Assembly (NCBI RefSeq): GCF_002532045.1
Contig: NZ_NWTG01000006.1
Span: 62,001-126,000, forward strand
Length of the DNA: 64,000 nucleotides
Source: Bradyrhizobium sp. C9
GTDB taxonomy: Bacteria; Pseudomonadota; Alphaproteobacteria; Rhizobiales; Xanthobacteraceae
Reading direction: 5' to 3'
Shown here: piece after piece, positions 44,207 through 52,994 of the stretch
How the letters are laid out: each line of letters opens with the position of its first letter
Numbering within the stretch: position 1 is the stretch's first letter
Program-made: the position numbers and the translations under genes
The notes under the pieces: generated by a model
The model's database searches: none
What the model saw: only the letters and a program-made list of their open reading frames with translations
What the model was told of the DNA's origin: nothing

Positions 44207-45859
44207 CTACGTCGGCGCGGCGCCGGGCGCCCGCTTCATCGCCTCGCGGCTGTCGCGGTCGAGCTGGCGCAGCATCTTGTGCACGCCCCGCTTCCTGCGA
44301 TGGAAATCGGCAAGTTCGGGCCTGGTCGGCTCGCTCAGCCGCCCGAGCGCCGACATGCCGGCCATCGCCGCATTGATCGAATTGTGCGCGCCGCTGGCGA
44401 CCGCACCCAGCATGGCAGCGCCGAGCAACACCGGCTCTTGGGTCTGCGGCAACGCCACCGTGTAGCCGGTGGTGTCGGCCATGATCTGGCGCACCAGCGG
44501 GCTGCGGCTCGCGCCACCGCCAATCACGATGGTCTTGCCGCTGACGCCGTGGGCCTGCAGCGCCTCGATGACATCGGCAAGGCCATAGGCCAGCCCGCAC
44601 AGGCCGGCGATGAACAGCCGCTCCAGCGCCGACACATCGGTGTCGAGATCGAGCCCTGCGATCACGGCGCGCGAGCCGGGATCGGCATAGGGCGAACGGT
44701 TGCCGAGGAATTCCGGCAGGACATGAACGTTGCGCGCGAGCAGCGCGGCTGCGCCGGCATTGCCGCTGCGCGCCAGGATGCGTTTTTCGAGATACTCGAT
44801 GACATCGACGCCGTCGCTCTTCGCAGCCAGCAAGACCTCGGCATGCGCCGGGTGCGACTTGAGCAGATGATCGATCGCGGCACCCGCCGCGGATTGACCG
44901 CCCTCGTTCAGCCAGAAGCCCGGCACCATGCCTTCGAAATATGGCCCCCAGACCCCCGGCACGAAGCAGGGATCGACGGTGGTCGCCATGATGCAGGCCG
45001 ACGTTCCCATGATGTAGGCCAGTCGCTGGCAGACATCGACGTCGGCGCCGGAACCGTCACGGCCGCCGATCGCGCCGACGCCGCCGGCGTGGGCATCGAT
45101 CAGCGAGGCGCCGACCGCGGTTCCCGGCAGCAAGCCGAGATCGCGCGCGGCATTGTCCGACAAGCCGCGGCCGAGCGGCGAACCGGGCGGCACGATCTCG
45201 TTGCCGATGCGGGCAAAGCGATCCGCTGCGAGCGCCTCTAACCCGACCCGCTTCAGGAACGATTCGCTCCAGCCGCCCTCGCCGGCCACATAGGTCCACT
45301 TGCAGGTGACCGTGCAGGTCGAGCGCGCCAGCGAGCCGGAGGCGCGGAACGAGAGATAGTCCGCGAGATCGAAGAAGTGCCCGGCGGCCTCGAAGGTCGT
45401 CGGCAGATGCCGCTTCAGCCAGAGGATCTTCGGGATCTCCATCTCCGGCGAGATCGCGCCGCCGACATAGCGCAGCACGCGGTCGCCGGTCGCGTTGACG
45501 AATTCGGTCTCCTCCATCGCGCGGTGGTCCATCCAGACCACGCCATTGCGCGCGGGATCGCCGGACGGGCTGACGGTGAGCGGCCGACCGGCCCCGTCGA
45601 GCACGACCAGCGAGCAGGTCGCGTCAAACCCGATGCCCTTGACGTGCTCGGCCGCGACCGCTGCCTCGCGCATCGCGTTGCGCACGGAGGTCACGCAGGC
45701 TACCCAGATGTCATCGGACGATTGCTCGACGATATCGCCGGGCTCGTGCCAGACACGGATCGGATGCCGGGCCGAACCCAATAGCTTGCCGGCCTCGTCG
45801 AATACCCCCGCCCGGGCGCTGGTGCTCCCGACGTCCACCCCGATATAGGCTTGCCGCAT
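44207..45859 (-). CDS. FGGY family carbohydrate kinase (D-ribulokinase-like)
   Basis: 550 residues. The actin-like ATPase motifs are GVDVGSTSARAGVFD at residues 7-21 and VIGGGASRSPLVRQIM near 445, and IGFDATCSLVVLD near 75 plus NGVVWMDHRAMEE near 105 are characteristic of the D-ribulokinase/ribitol kinase branch (length ~540-550). It probably phosphorylates a ketopentose such as D-ribulose made from ribitol or arabitol by the adjacent dehydrogenase. It lies 27 nt after the dehydrogenase gene and 13 nt before the PfkB kinase gene, so the operon has two kinases and probably handles more than one polyol. Confidence 0.87.
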   Translation of the reverse strand: MRQAYIGVDVGSTSARAGVFDEAGKLLGSARHPIRVWHEPGDIVEQSSDDIWVACVTSVRNAMREAAVAAEHVKGIGFDATCSLVVLDGAGRPLTVSPSGDPARNGVVWMDHRAMEETEFVNATGDRVLRYVGGAISPEMEIPKILWLKRHLPTTFEAAGHFFDLADYLSFRASGSLARSTCTVTCKWTYVAGEGGWSESFLKRVGLEALAADRFARIGNEIVPPGSPLGRGLSDNAARDLGLLPGTAVGASLIDAHAGGVGAIGGRDGSGADVDVCQRLAYIMGTSACIMATTVDPCFVPGVWGPYFEGMVPGFWLNEGGQSAAGAAIDHLLKSHPAHAEVLLAAKSDGVDVIEYLEKRILARSGNAGAAALLARNVHVLPEFLGNRSPYADPGSRAVIAGLDLDTDVSALERLFIAGLCGLAYGLADVIEALQAHGVSGKTIVIGGGASRSPLVRQIMADTTGYTVALPQTQEPVLLGAAMLGAVASGAHNSINAAMAGMSALGRLSEPTRPELADFHRRKRGVHKMLRQLDRDSREAMKRAPGAAPT

Positions 45860-45886
45860 GGCCGCTCCGTTATGTCCGGCGCGATC

Positions 45887-46660
45887 CTACCAGCAAGTGT
45901 AGCCGCCATCGACCAGAACGATGCTTCCGGTCATCAGGCTCGCCGCTTCGGAGGCCAGGAACAGCACGACGGAGGCGATCTCGTCGACCTGGCCCATCCG
46001 CGCCATCGGGGTTCCGCCGATCCAGGCGTCGTACATGCGAGGGCTGTTCTTCACGAAGGCGTTCAGCGGCGTCTCGATGTAAGTCGGCGCCACCGCGTTG
46101 ACGCGGACCCCGCGCGCGCCCCATTCGGCCGCGAGCGATTTGGTCAAATGATGCACCGCGGCCTTGGAGGCGTTGTAGAAGCACTGCTCCTGCGGCTTGT
46201 TGACGATGAAGCCGGACATCGAACCGACATTGACGATGGTGCCGGACTTGGCCTTCAGCATGTGATTGCCGAAGGCACGGCAGCACCAGAAGGTGCCGTT
46301 CAGATTGACGTCGATGACGTTGAGCCAGTGCTCGTCGGTCACGGTCTCGGCCGGCGTTTCGCTGCGCGCGATGCCGGCATTGTTGACGAGAATGTCGACC
46401 TTGCCGTACTTGCGCACCAGCTCGTCGGCGACCGCCGAGACGCGCCCGGAATCCGTCACGTCCATCAGCGCGATATCGGCATCGAAGCCCTTGGCCTTCA
46501 GCTCCGCCTGCGCGTCATGGGCCGCCTTGGCGTCGCGGTCGCCGATGACGACCTTGGCGCCGGCTTCCGCCAGCGCCTCGGCGCAGGCGAGCCCGATGCC
46601 CTGACCGGCGCCGGTGATGATGGCGGTCTTGCCGCCGAGCTTGAATTTCTCGAGATACAT
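45887..46660 (-). CDS. Short-chain dehydrogenase, polyol dehydrogenase type
   Basis: 257 residues, classical SDR: TGAGQGIG cofactor motif near residue 16, NNAG near 91, catalytic Ser in GSMSGF near 142 and YNASK (Tyr-x-x-x-Lys) near 156. Within the family it resembles sorbitol, arabitol and ribitol dehydrogenases. It oxidises an imported polyol to a ketose (fructose, ribulose or xylulose) with NAD, giving substrates to the two kinases encoded next. It is 11 nt downstream of the ABC ATPase gene in the same operon. Exact polyol preference unknown. Confidence 0.88.
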   Translation of the reverse strand: MYLEKFKLGGKTAIITGAGQGIGLACAEALAEAGAKVVIGDRDAKAAHDAQAELKAKGFDADIALMDVTDSGRVSAVADELVRKYGKVDILVNNAGIARSETPAETVTDEHWLNVIDVNLNGTFWCCRAFGNHMLKAKSGTIVNVGSMSGFIVNKPQEQCFYNASKAAVHHLTKSLAAEWGARGVRVNAVAPTYIETPLNAFVKNSPRMYDAWIGGTPMARMGQVDEIASVVLFLASEAASLMTGSIVLVDGGYTCW

Positions 46661-46671
46661 TTTCTTCTTCC

Positions 46672-47679
<1,008 letters not shown>

Positions 47680-47696
47680 GGCGAAAAGCCTTTCTG

Positions 47697-48527
47697 CTAC
47701 TTGACCGCGCCGAAGGTCAGGCCGCGGACGAGTTGCCGCTGACTGAACCAGCCGAGCACGAGAATGGGCGCGATCGCGAGCGTCGACGCCGCCGACAACT
47801 TCGCCCAGAACAATCCTTCCGGGCTGGAATAGGATGCGATGAACACGGTGAGCGGCGCGGCCTCGAGCGTCGACAGATTGAGGGTCCAGAACGCCTCGTT
47901 CCACGCCAGGATCAGATTGAGCAGCAACGTCGAGGCGAGCCCCGGCACCGCCATCGGCGTCAGCACATAGATCAGCTCGCGCCCGATCGTGGCGCCGTCC
48001 ATCCGCGCCGCCTCGAGAATGTCCTTCGGGATCTCCTTGAAATAGGTGAACAGCATCCAGATCACGATCGGCAGATTGCCGAGACACAGGATGAAGATCA
48101 GGCCACTTCTTGTGTCGAGCAGGCCGAAATTCCGGTAGATCAGGTAGATCGGCACCAGCACGCCGACCGGCGGCATCATCTTGGTGGAGAGCATCCAGAG
48201 CAGGATGTCCTTGGTCCGCTTGGTCGGCGAGAACGCCATCGACCATGCGGCCGGGATCGCGATCAGCATTGCGATCAGCGTCGACCCGCCGGCGATGACG
48301 ATCGAATTGAGCGCGTGGTGAAGGTAGTCGCTGCGCTCCTGCACCGTGACGTAGTTCTCCGTCGTCCAGTGGAAGAACAGGAACGATGGCGGGATTGCGA
48401 AGGCTTCCAGCTCGGTCTTGAAGCTCGCCAGCACCATCCAGAGGATCGGGAAGAAGATCAGGAAGCCGACCAGCCAGGCCGCCGCCGTCGAGATCACCTT
48501 GTTCCGGGTCGTGACCATCCGCGCCAT
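47697..48527 (-). CDS. ABC transporter permease, polyol type (SmoG/MalG-like)
   Basis: 276 residues, about six membrane helices; first helix [19 protein letters not shown] near residue 15. The EAA loop [20 protein letters not shown] near residue 178 is typical of MalG-like permeases of the CUT1 family. It is 4 nt from the end of the other permease gene, with the ATPase gene following 17 nt later. With its partner it forms the polyol pore. Confidence 0.92.
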   Translation of the reverse strand: MARMVTTRNKVISTAAAWLVGFLIFFPILWMVLASFKTELEAFAIPPSFLFFHWTTENYVTVQERSDYLHHALNSIVIAGGSTLIAMLIAIPAAWSMAFSPTKRTKDILLWMLSTKMMPPVGVLVPIYLIYRNFGLLDTRSGLIFILCLGNLPIVIWMLFTYFKEIPKDILEAARMDGATIGRELIYVLTPMAVPGLASTLLLNLILAWNEAFWTLNLSTLEAAPLTVFIASYSSPEGLFWAKLSAASTLAIAPILVLGWFSQRQLVRGLTFGAVK

Positions 48528-48531
48528 GACG

Positions 48532-49404
48532 TTACGCCTCCAGATTCCGGCCGACGATACGAACGAGGAAGAACGCGACGATGTTGGCGAGCACCACCGC
48601 GACCAGGCCGCCGGCCGACGCGCTGCCGACGTCGTACTGGATCAACGCCTGCGAGTAGATCAGGAAGGCGATGTTGGTGGTCTGCAGGCCGGGGCCGCCG
48701 CCGGTGGTGACGAAGATCTCCGCGAACACCGTGAGCAGGAAGATGGTCTCGATCAGGATCACCACCGTGATCGGGCGCGCCAGATGCGGCAGCGTGATGT
48801 AGATGAAGGTCGAGATCGCGCTCGCGCCATCCATCTCGGCGGCCTCCTTCTGCTCCTCGTCGAGCGATTGCAGCGCAGTGAGCAGGATCAGCGTCGCGAA
48901 CGGCAGCCACTGCCAGGAGATGATCAGGATCACCGAGAACAGCGGCGCGTCGTTGAACCAGTCGATCGCCGGCAGCCCGAACAGATGCGCGATCCAGGCG
49001 AACAGGCCCGACACCGGATGCATCAACAGGTTCTTCCAGACCAGCGCGCTCACCGTCGGCATCACGAAGAACGGCGCGATCACCATCAGGCGGACGATCG
49101 AGAGCCCGACCACCTGTTGGTCGAGCAGCAGCGCCAGCGGCACGCCGAGGATGATGGTGATCGCGAGCACCGAGCCGACCAGCACCAGGGTGTTCTGCAA
49201 CGAGGCGAGGAAGGCCGGATCGGTCAGGAAGTAGCGGAAGTTCTCCAGCCCGACGAAGGATTCGGAGCCGGGATCGAGCAGATTGTAGTGCAGGGTCGCG
49301 AAGTAGATCGTGAGCGCCAGCGGCACGATCATCCAGATGAACAGCAGCGCCACGGCGGGCGTGAGCAGCGTGCGTGCGAGCAGTTGGGTCTGCTGGGTCG
49401 CCAT
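48532..49404 (-). CDS. ABC transporter permease, polyol type (SmoF/MalF-like)
   Basis: 290 residues from ATG 49404 (GGAGG upstream; the ATG 33 nt further upstream has no such site). First helix LLTPAVALLFIWMIVPLALT near residues 13-32, EAA-loop QKEAAEMDGASAISTFIYIT near 187 and FVTTGGGPGLQTTNIAF near 232, a motif seen in sorbitol/mannitol permeases. It lies 137 nt downstream of the binding-protein gene; two hairpins occupy that gap. Confidence 0.92.
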   Translation of the reverse strand: MATQQTQLLARTLLTPAVALLFIWMIVPLALTIYFATLHYNLLDPGSESFVGLENFRYFLTDPAFLASLQNTLVLVGSVLAITIILGVPLALLLDQQVVGLSIVRLMVIAPFFVMPTVSALVWKNLLMHPVSGLFAWIAHLFGLPAIDWFNDAPLFSVILIISWQWLPFATLILLTALQSLDEEQKEAAEMDGASAISTFIYITLPHLARPITVVILIETIFLLTVFAEIFVTTGGGPGLQTTNIAFLIYSQALIQYDVGSASAGGLVAVVLANIVAFFLVRIVGRNLEA

Positions 49405-49430
49405 CCCGGCCTCCTTCTCGATGAAAGGAG

Positions 49431-49460
49431 CGACCATCCCGCTGCGGGACAGGATGGTCG
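49431..49460 (-). terminator. Hairpin 2 between binding-protein and permease genes (polyol operon)
   Basis: CGACCATCC (49431-49439) pairs with GGATGGTCG (49452-49460), 9 bp, 12-nt loop that contains its own CCCGC/GCGGG pairing option. With the next hairpin it makes a tandem barrier between the highly needed binding-protein message and the permease message. Confidence 0.45.
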
Positions 49461-49498
49461 CAAGTAGCCCAGCTCGGGAGGTCTAAGCTGGTCGGGCG

Positions 49499-49523
49499 GC
49501 CAAGGCGTTTGACACGCCTTGGC
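49499..49523 (-). terminator. Hairpin 1 just downstream of the polyol binding-protein gene
   Basis: GCCAAGGCG, loop TTTGACA, CGCCTTGGC: perfect 9-bp stem 19 nt past the stop codon (minus strand). Position after the binding-protein gene is typical of partial terminators or mRNA-stabilising stems that let the binding protein be made in excess over the permeases. Confidence 0.55.
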
Positions 49524-49541
49524 TATCAGGTCGCGGGTGGC

Positions 49542-50855
49542 TTACTTCAGATAGCCCGCGCGCTTCATCTCGCGCTCGGTCGCGGACTGCGCAGCCGAGA
49601 GCGCCGCATCGACGGTGGTCGAGCCGGACAACGCGGCCGAGAACTGCTGGCCGACCTGGGTGCCGATGCCCTGGAATTCGGGGATCGCCGCATACTGCAC
49701 GCCGACGTAAGGCACCGGCTTGACGGTCGGATGGCTGGGGTCAGCCGCATCGATCGAGGCCAAGGTCATCTTGGCGAACGGTGCCGCCTTCAGATAGTCG
49801 GGATTCTTGTAGAGCGAGGTGCGTGTACCGGGAGGTGCGGCGGCCCAGCCCTGCTTGTCCGCGACGAGCTTGGTGTAATCCTTGCTGGTCGCCCAGGCGA
49901 TGAACTTCTCGGCCGCATCGACCTTCTTCGAGCCGGCGGGGATCGCGAGGCTCCATGCCCACAGCCAATTGGCGTTCTTGCCGAGCCCGGTGTTCGGGGC
50001 TAGTGCGAAGCCGACCTTGTCGGCAACCTTGGAATCCTTCGGGTTGGTCACCATGGACGCCGCCACCGTGGCATCGATCCACATCGCGCATTTGCCGGCG
50101 CTGAACAGCGCGAGGTTCTCGTTGAAGCCGTTGGACGAGGCGCCGGGAGGTCCGGCCTGCTTCATCAGGTCGACATAGGTCGTCAGCGTCTTCTTCCATT
50201 CCGGCGAATTGAACTGCGGCTCCCACTTCTCGTCGAACCAACGCGCGCCGAACGAGTTGGACATCGCGGTCAGGAACGCCATGTTCTCGCCCCAGCCGGC
50301 CTTGCCGCGCAGGCAGATGCCGTAGACGCCGCCGGCCTTGTCGTTCAGCTTCTTGGCGGCATCGACCACGAAGTCCCAGGTCGGGCTTTCCGGCATCTTC
50401 AGGCCGGCCTTGTCGAACAAATCGGTGCGATACATCACCATCGAGCTCTCGCCGTAGAACGGTGCGGCGTAGAGCTTGCCGTCGACCGAGACCGCATCCT
50501 TGATCTTCGGCAGCAGGTCGCCAACGTCGTAGTCGGCGCCGAGCTTGTCGAGCGGCACCAGCCAGCTCTTCTTGGCCCAGATCGGCACCTCGTAGGTGCC
50601 GATGGTGAGCACGTCGAACTGGCCACCCTTGGTGGCGATGTCGGTGGTCACGCGCTGGCGCAGCACGTTCTCCTCGAGCGTCACCCATTTGACTGATATG
50701 TCGGGGTTCTTCGCGGTGAATTCGCTGGTGAGCCCCTGCATGCGGATCATGTCGCTGTTGTTGACGGTCGCCACCGTCAACGTGGTCTGGGCGATCGAGG
50801 GGGCAGAGATCAAAAGACTGGCCGCGCCCGCAACGGCGCAAAAGACGTTTTTCAA
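49542..50855 (-). CDS. ABC transporter substrate-binding protein, sorbitol/mannitol (SmoE) type
   Basis: 437 residues. The start is TTG at 50855: GGGAGG lies 5 nt upstream, and the resulting N-terminus MKNVFCAVAGAASLLISAPS is a clean signal peptide cut near SIA-Q. The mature start TTLTVATVNNSDMIRMQGLT matches polyol-binding proteins of the SmoE type, and the rest is a family 1 (CUT1) solute-binding fold (PFYGESSMVMYRTDLFDKAG near 140). It binds the polyol in the periplasm. It is first in the transport/catabolism transcript; the SorC-type operators lie just upstream of the start. Confidence 0.9.
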   Translation of the reverse strand: MKNVFCAVAGAASLLISAPSIAQTTLTVATVNNSDMIRMQGLTSEFTAKNPDISVKWVTLEENVLRQRVTTDIATKGGQFDVLTIGTYEVPIWAKKSWLVPLDKLGADYDVGDLLPKIKDAVSVDGKLYAAPFYGESSMVMYRTDLFDKAGLKMPESPTWDFVVDAAKKLNDKAGGVYGICLRGKAGWGENMAFLTAMSNSFGARWFDEKWEPQFNSPEWKKTLTTYVDLMKQAGPPGASSNGFNENLALFSAGKCAMWIDATVAASMVTNPKDSKVADKVGFALAPNTGLGKNANWLWAWSLAIPAGSKKVDAAEKFIAWATSKDYTKLVADKQGWAAAPPGTRTSLYKNPDYLKAAPFAKMTLASIDAADPSHPTVKPVPYVGVQYAAIPEFQGIGTQVGQQFSAALSGSTTVDAALSAAQSATEREMKRAGYLK

Positions 50856-50877
50856 GGTGACCTCCCTTATGTCACGT

Positions 50878-50910
50878 TGAGCATATGCCCACGTGTTGAG
50901 CGTATGTTCA
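50878..50910. promoter_or_regulatory. Paired operator sites for the SorC-type regulator (binding-protein promoter)
   Basis: TGAGCATATGCCCA (50878-50891) and TGAGCGTATGTTCA (50897-50910) are near-palindromes of consensus TGAGCATATGCTCA with starts 19 bp apart. A second pair with identical 19-bp phasing is upstream of the HAD/regulator genes (52889-52921). Shared occurrence at the two promoters of one regulon supports operator function (inference). Confidence 0.6.
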
Positions 50911-51061
50911 TCCCGTCGGTAAAATTTGTCAAGCACGCGGGTGCGCCGTCCCGCGCGATTGCGGGTTCCATCACAGCCTGGGAGGGAGGTTTGTGCGGAA
51001 GCGAACGGGAGCGGCTAGCGCCCAAGAAGGTGGGTCGCCTTCGCGACCGCAACGGGACTGC

Positions 51062-51215
51062 GCTCCCTCGCCCCGTTCTTACGGGGAGAGGGTTGGGGTG
51101 AGGGGCTCTCTCCGCGCATACGAAACCAGAGGAATACGTGGAGACCCCCCTCACCCGGAACGCATCTGACGATGCGTTCCGGCCTCTCCCCGCACGCGGG
51201 GCGAGGCGAAGCGCA
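51062..51215. repeat. Dispersed repeat, family C, copy 2
   Basis: Same order as the copy at 23801-23943: GCTCCCTCGCCCCGTTC, ACGGGGAGAGGGTTGGGGTG, CCCCCCTCACCCGGAACGCA, a perfect 12-bp palindrome CCGGAACGCATC/GATGCGTTCCGG (51155-51166 with 51171-51182, loop TGAC), then CCTCTCCCCGCACGCGGGGC. The central palindrome differs in sequence from copy 1 but keeps its length and position, which argues for conserved RNA structure. It lies 3' of the regulator gene (minus strand). Confidence 0.75.
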
Positions 51216-51250
51216 ACGCGCGGTTCGCTTCGAATAAACTGATGCAGCGC

Positions 51251-52204
51251 CTAGCGATCCAGCACCGCGCGTGCGGTGGCCTCGTCCGTGATGAGGCCGT
51301 TGATCACCCGGCCCGCCAGCGCGGCCTTGATCGACGGCACCTTGGCGGCGCCGACGGCTGCGGCGATCGTGGTCGATACCGCCGGGATCTGCGGCGGAAT
51401 GCTGGTCAGCCGCTTGTTGGTGCCGCCCTTGATCAGTTTGCCCTTGGCGTCATAGGCCCAGCCGGTCACCTCGCCGACCGCGCCGAGCCGCATCATCTCC
51501 AGCAACTCCTCGCGGGTGACGAAGCCGTCGACATGGACCTGGGCCTTCTGGTCCATCTGGCCGATGCCGATCAGGCGCAGATCGGCCTTGGCGGCGACCG
51601 CCCTCACCCGCGCGATCGGATCGATGCGGATCATGCGGTTGCGCTCGTCCTCGCTCGACATCAGGAACGGCAGCGGCATCGGGTAATGCCGTGCACCGGT
51701 GCGGTCGGCGAGCCGTCCGACCGTGTCGTAGAAGCTTGCCGAGCCGTCGGCGGAGATGTTTCCGACCAGCGAGACGATCTGGTGATCGGGCCGCTCGATC
51801 GGCGAGACCCGCTCGACCGCGGCGCGGACCGCGCGGCCGGTGCCGAGCGCCACGATGACAGGCGTCTGCGAGCGCAGCGTCAGCTCCAGCAGATTGGCGC
51901 TGCGCTCCGCAATCCCGGCATTGGACAGCGGCGCCGCCGGATCCGATGGCACGACGTCGCAATGCACCAGATCGAACCGCTCCTTCAGCCGCGATGCCAG
52001 CTCCATGCAGGCCGCAATCGGATGCTCGAGACGAAACGTGATCAGCCGCTCCGCAAGACACAACGACACCAGGCGCTGCGCCGAGGCACGCGACACCTGC
52101 AGCATTTTCGCAATTTCGTCCTGGGTGTGGCCCGCGATGAAATACAGCCAGCCGGCGCGCGCCGCATCGTCGAGGCGAGACTTTTCGTTGTCGGGCGCAG
52201 CCAT
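51251..52204 (-). CDS. SorC/DeoR-type sugar-binding transcriptional regulator of the polyol operon
   Basis: 317 residues. An N-terminal HTH (HTQDEIAKMLQVSRASAQRL, residues ~26-45) is followed by a SorC-type sugar-binding domain from ~60 on, with VALGTGRAVRAAVERV near 122 (phosphosugar-binding-like loop), ADLRLIGIGQMDQKAQV near 203 and VINGLITDEATARAVL at the end. Such regulators respond to a sugar phosphate or polyol. It lies 9 nt after the HAD gene and upstream of the polyol transport operon; two sets of paired palindromes at both promoters are its likely operators. Confidence 0.9.
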   Translation of the reverse strand: MAAPDNEKSRLDDAARAGWLYFIAGHTQDEIAKMLQVSRASAQRLVSLCLAERLITFRLEHPIAACMELASRLKERFDLVHCDVVPSDPAAPLSNAGIAERSANLLELTLRSQTPVIVALGTGRAVRAAVERVSPIERPDHQIVSLVGNISADGSASFYDTVGRLADRTGARHYPMPLPFLMSSEDERNRMIRIDPIARVRAVAAKADLRLIGIGQMDQKAQVHVDGFVTREELLEMMRLGAVGEVTGWAYDAKGKLIKGGTNKRLTSIPPQIPAVSTTIAAAVGAAKVPSIKAALAGRVINGLITDEATARAVLDR

Positions 52205-52213
52205 GATCTTGCG

Positions 52214-52879
52214 TCAGCCTTCGTTCCAGAAATCCGTCATCGCGGCGAAGATTCGATCCGCCCCGGCCTGCTTCAGCAGAGCACTGCCGTCCGCCAACTG
52301 ATAGTGGGCGCCGCCGACAAATCCCCACACTTTCATCCCGGCGGCCCTCGCCGCAGTCACCCCGCTGACGCTGTCCTCGATCACAAGCGTGCGGCGCGGA
52401 TCGGCTGCCATCTTGCCCGCGGCAAACAGGAAGAGATCCGGCGCCGGCTTGCCATGCTCGACCATCTGCGCGGTGTAGAGCCGCGGCCCGAAGCTCGACG
52501 CAAGACCGGTCAGCTCCAGCGAGAACCTCACGCGGTCAAGATCGCTCGATGAAGCGACACAATACGGCAGCTGCAGTTCCGCGAGCACGGCAGCGATACC
52601 CGCAATCGGCCTGAGCTGCGATCGGAAGGTCTCGCGCACCTGCTGCGCCAATTCAGGCAGGAAGGTCGCCGGCAACGGCTTGCCCACGCCCCGGCAATAC
52701 GCGACCAGGGCCGTGGTGCTGCGCCCGAGGAAGAGTTCGAGCGCCCGCTCGGTGCTCATCGCGATGCCGGCCTTCGTCAGCGCCTCGGCGAGGCAGCGGC
52801 AGCTCAATTCCTCGCTGTCGACGAGCACGCCGTCGCAGTCGAAGATGACGAGATCGGTTTGGGACAGCCGCGGATCCAT
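52214..52879 (-). CDS. HAD superfamily phosphatase (beta-phosphoglucomutase-like subgroup)
   Basis: 221 residues. HAD motifs: I VIFDCDGVLVDSE near residue 11, II VASSSD near 108, III Lys in EHGKPAPDLFLFAA near 143, IV VIEDSVSGVTAA near 168. The helical cap sits between motifs I and II, as in the PGMB/GS1 subgroup. Likely a sugar-phosphate phosphatase preventing build-up of phosphorylated intermediates, or one involved in producing the inducer. It leads the two-gene transcript with the SorC-type regulator and is preceded by the paired operator sites. Starts at ATG 52879. Confidence 0.87.
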   Translation of the reverse strand: MDPRLSQTDLVIFDCDGVLVDSEELSCRCLAEALTKAGIAMSTERALELFLGRSTTALVAYCRGVGKPLPATFLPELAQQVRETFRSQLRPIAGIAAVLAELQLPYCVASSSDLDRVRFSLELTGLASSFGPRLYTAQMVEHGKPAPDLFLFAAGKMAADPRRTLVIEDSVSGVTAARAAGMKVWGFVGGAHYQLADGSALLKQAGADRIFAAMTDFWNEG

Positions 52880-52888
52880 CCCGGCATG

Positions 52889-52921
52889 AGATCATATGCT
52901 CACGACATGAGCAATAGATCA
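52889..52921. promoter_or_regulatory. Paired operator sites for the SorC-type regulator (HAD/regulator promoter)
   Basis: AGATCATATGCTCA (52889-52902) and TGAGCAATAGATCA (52908-52921), each matching TGAGCATATGCTCA at 10 of 14 positions, start 19 bp apart, exactly the phasing of the pair at 50878-50910. They lie 10-42 nt upstream of the HAD start and between it and the divergent antiporter gene. Autoregulation is likely (inference). Confidence 0.55.
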
Positions 52922-52994
52922 CAGTTCCGCGCGCGGAATGCCGCGCCTCAAATGGTCGCGGTGCACCACCAACCATGCTGTGCGACAAGGCGAA

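Larger units (their letters stand above)
50856..51250. other. 395-nt gap between polyol binding-protein and regulator genes
   Basis: Both flanking genes are on the minus strand, and this gap must hold the promoter for the transport/catabolic operon. It contains two 14-bp near-palindromic operator candidates (50878-50910) right next to the start codon and a family C repeat (51062-51215). I see no open reading frame of interest. Confidence 0.6.
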
